6,217 nt of DNA from Candidatus Omnitrophota bacterium (GTDB lineage: Bacteria > Omnitrophota > Gorgyraeia > 2-01-FULL-45-10). The notes under the pieces were generated by a model. It was given only the letters and a program-made list of their open reading frames with translations. It searched no databases and had not been told where the DNA came from. Below, piece after piece: positions 4,962 to 6,217 of this stretch. Location: NCBI GenBank assembly GCA_026387165.1, contig JAPLMG010000196.1:1-6217 (forward strand), given 5' to 3'. The position numbers were made by a program, and so were the translations under genes. Position 1 is the stretch's first letter. Each line of letters begins with the position of its first letter.

Positions 4962-5377
4962 TGAGGATATTGGGCCTTGATTTTGGAACTAAGCGCATAG
5001 GTGTGGCCATGAGCGATGAATTATTGATGACGGCTCAGGGGCGTGATACTATACAGCGAAAAGAGCTGAAGGGCGACCTGGTCCTGATAAAAGGAATAGT
5101 TGATTCGAACGGTGTCGGCGAAGTCATCGTCGGGCTTCCTCTGAACATGAACGGGACATACAGCGAGAAGACCAAGGAAGCCGTCTTATTTGCGAGTGAG
5201 CTTGAGAAGACGATAAGCGTTCCGGTCAAGACCTGGGATGAGAGGCTTACGAGCATGCAGGCTGACAGGGCGATGCTGGAGGGCGATATGAGCCGCGCCA
5301 AAAGAAGGAAGTTATCCGATAAGCTCGCTGCCCAGATAATTTTACAAAGCTACTTAGATTCAAGAAAGAGAGATTAA
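4961..5377 (+). CDS. ruvX: Putative pre-16S rRNA nuclease / Holliday junction resolvase-like protein RuvX (YqgF)
   Basis: RuvX/YqgF is a small RNase H-fold nuclease, implicated in 16S rRNA 5'-end maturation in bacteria and related in fold to RuvC resolvases. The 138-residue length is typical. Motifs: MRILGLDFGTKRIGVAMSD at the N-terminus (Asp7), VIVGLPLNMNG (55-65), WDERLTS (92-98, Glu94) and DKLAAQIILQSYLD (120-133, Asp120). Asp7, Glu94 and Asp120 are the expected metal-binding residues and all are present. The GTG start at 4961 places the conserved MRILGLD at the N-terminus, with AAGGAG 4 bases upstream. That site lies inside a predicted inhibitory stem. The M16 peptidase gene starts 5 bases after the stop codon, so the two are probably co-transcribed. 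Confidence 0.95.
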   Translation: MRILGLDFGTKRIGVAMSDELLMTAQGRDTIQRKELKGDLVLIKGIVDSNGVGEVIVGLPLNMNGTYSEKTKEAVLFASELEKTISVPVKTWDERLTSMQADRAMLEGDMSRAKRRKLSDKLAAQIILQSYLDSRKRD

Positions 5378-5382
5378 TACTA

Positions 5383-6217
5383 ATGGGTAAACTTACAGAG
5401 ATGATGGATAATGGGCTTGCCGTGGCGGCTAAGCCGATGAGCCATATGGAGAGTGTATCTTTCGGTATATGGATAAAGGCGGGGGTAAGGTATGAAAACA
5501 CGAAGAATAACGGGATAAGCCATCTCCTGGAACACCTTCTCTTTAAAGGCACTAAGACCAGAGGCATGAAAGAGATAAAGGAGGCCATAGAGGGCAGGGG
5601 CGGCAGTTTTAACGGGTTCACGTCCGAGGAGGTCACCTGTTATCTTGTGAAGCTGCTTGCTAAGGATGCCGAGCTCGGCGTAGATATACTTAGCGACATG
5701 GTGCTGAATCCGAAGCTCGATGAAAAAGAGATAGAGAAAGAGAAGAGCGTTATAGTGGAAGAGATCAATATGTACAAGGATATCCCCGCCCAGCACGTCC
5801 ATGAGATACTGACAGAGATGCTATGGCCGTGCCAGCCTCTCGGGATGCCGCTGGCCGGTACCGTAGAGAGCGTCAACTCCATGAGGAAGAGAGATGTCGA
5901 TGCCTATAAGGAGACCTTTTACAATCCCAATAACATGCTCCTTATCGGGACGGGTAAAATAAAAGAGAATGAGCTTTTGGGCCTGGCGGGTAAGTATTTA
6001 TCTGTATCTGCGAAAGCGGAACCTCCCACATTTATAAAGGCTGTCAATCTTCAGCGCGAGCCGCTTCTGAGAGTTGCAAAAAAAGATACAGAACAGACGC
6101 ATATGGCGCTGGCTTTCCATGCCCCGAACCGTTTATCGCCCGATAGATATGCGGCGAGCATCCTTAATATAATACTCGGAGCGAATATGTCGTCCCGGTT
6201 GTTCCATGTGATAAGGG
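5383..6217 (+). CDS. M16 family zinc metallopeptidase (3'-partial)
   Basis: The reading frame is open to the window edge, giving 278 visible residues of a protein that normally has about 400-430. It is the N-terminal half of an M16B-type peptidase (pitrilysin / mitochondrial processing peptidase superfamily). The inverted zinc motif HLLEH is at residues 47-51 in GISHLLEHLLFKGT, and the distal zinc ligand is in VIVEEINMYKD (Glu126/Glu127). Other family features are SVSFGIWIKAGVRYE (24-38), GGSFNGFTSEE (73-83) and PLGMPLAGTVESV. An active-type metal site is therefore present. The start ATG 5383 is preceded by a weak purine run (AGAGAG, 5367-5372) and lies 5 bases after the ruvX stop; ATGs at 5401 and 5404 are alternatives but would trim the conserved start. 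No signal peptide is visible, suggesting cytoplasmic action. The second half, with the substrate-binding repeat domain, lies outside the window. Confidence 0.95.
   Translation, partial: MGKLTEMMDNGLAVAAKPMSHMESVSFGIWIKAGVRYENTKNNGISHLLEHLLFKGTKTRGMKEIKEAIEGRGGSFNGFTSEEVTCYLVKLLAKDAELGVDILSDMVLNPKLDEKEIEKEKSVIVEEINMYKDIPAQHVHEILTEMLWPCQPLGMPLAGTVESVNSMRKRDVDAYKETFYNPNNMLLIGTGKIKENELLGLAGKYLSVSAKAEPPTFIKAVNLQREPLLRVAKKDTEQTHMALAFHAPNRLSPDRYAASILNIILGANMSSRLFHVIR

Overview
The window is a 6.2 kb piece of bacterial chromosome. It carries two tryptophan synthase genes, separated by an AT-rich accessory block, followed by a tightly packed housekeeping run. All genes read on the + strand. The protein styles (TrpB/TrpA, a short ManC-type nucleotidyltransferase, RuvX, an M16 peptidase, a DUF6941-like protein) and the mixed base composition suggest an uncultured Gram-negative-type lineage, perhaps Omnitrophota or a neighbouring phylum. 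That placement is an impression from gene style, not a demonstrated assignment.

Layout: (1) 1-1173, trpB, missing only its extreme 5' end. (2) 1174-1530, no convincing gene, but an imperfect inverted repeat of about 184 bp followed by two smaller hairpins. (3) 1531-1815, a small membrane-anchored, glycine-rich protein of unknown function. (4) 1816-2111, non-coding, with a good -10 box, a roughly 146-nt candidate structured RNA (a long closing stem with GAA/GAA internal loops enclosing three hairpins), and a REP-like hairpin. (5) 2112-2645, a NYN/LabA-type (DUF88) putative nuclease, strikingly AT-rich, followed by a hairpin. (6) 2746-4854, a translationally coupled operon: DUF6941-like protein, trpA (1-base overlap) and a ManC-like nucleotidyltransferase (8-base overlap). 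The nucleotidyltransferase gene has a 7-bp tandem repeat in its first codons. (7) 4855-4960, an unusual leader in which the Shine-Dalgarno and start codon of ruvX lie in a 16-bp long-range stem, with a competing local hairpin. (8) 4961-5377, ruvX. (9) 5383 to the window end, an M16 zinc peptidase, cut off at its 3' end.

TrpB and TrpA form the tryptophan synthase complex, and their genes are often adjacent. Here about 1.97 kb separates them, and the AT-rich part (small membrane protein, structured RNA, NYN protein) looks inserted. The most interesting signals are non-coding: the candidate RNA upstream of the NYN gene, and the switch-like ruvX leader. No CRISPR array, tRNA, rRNA or transposase gene was found.
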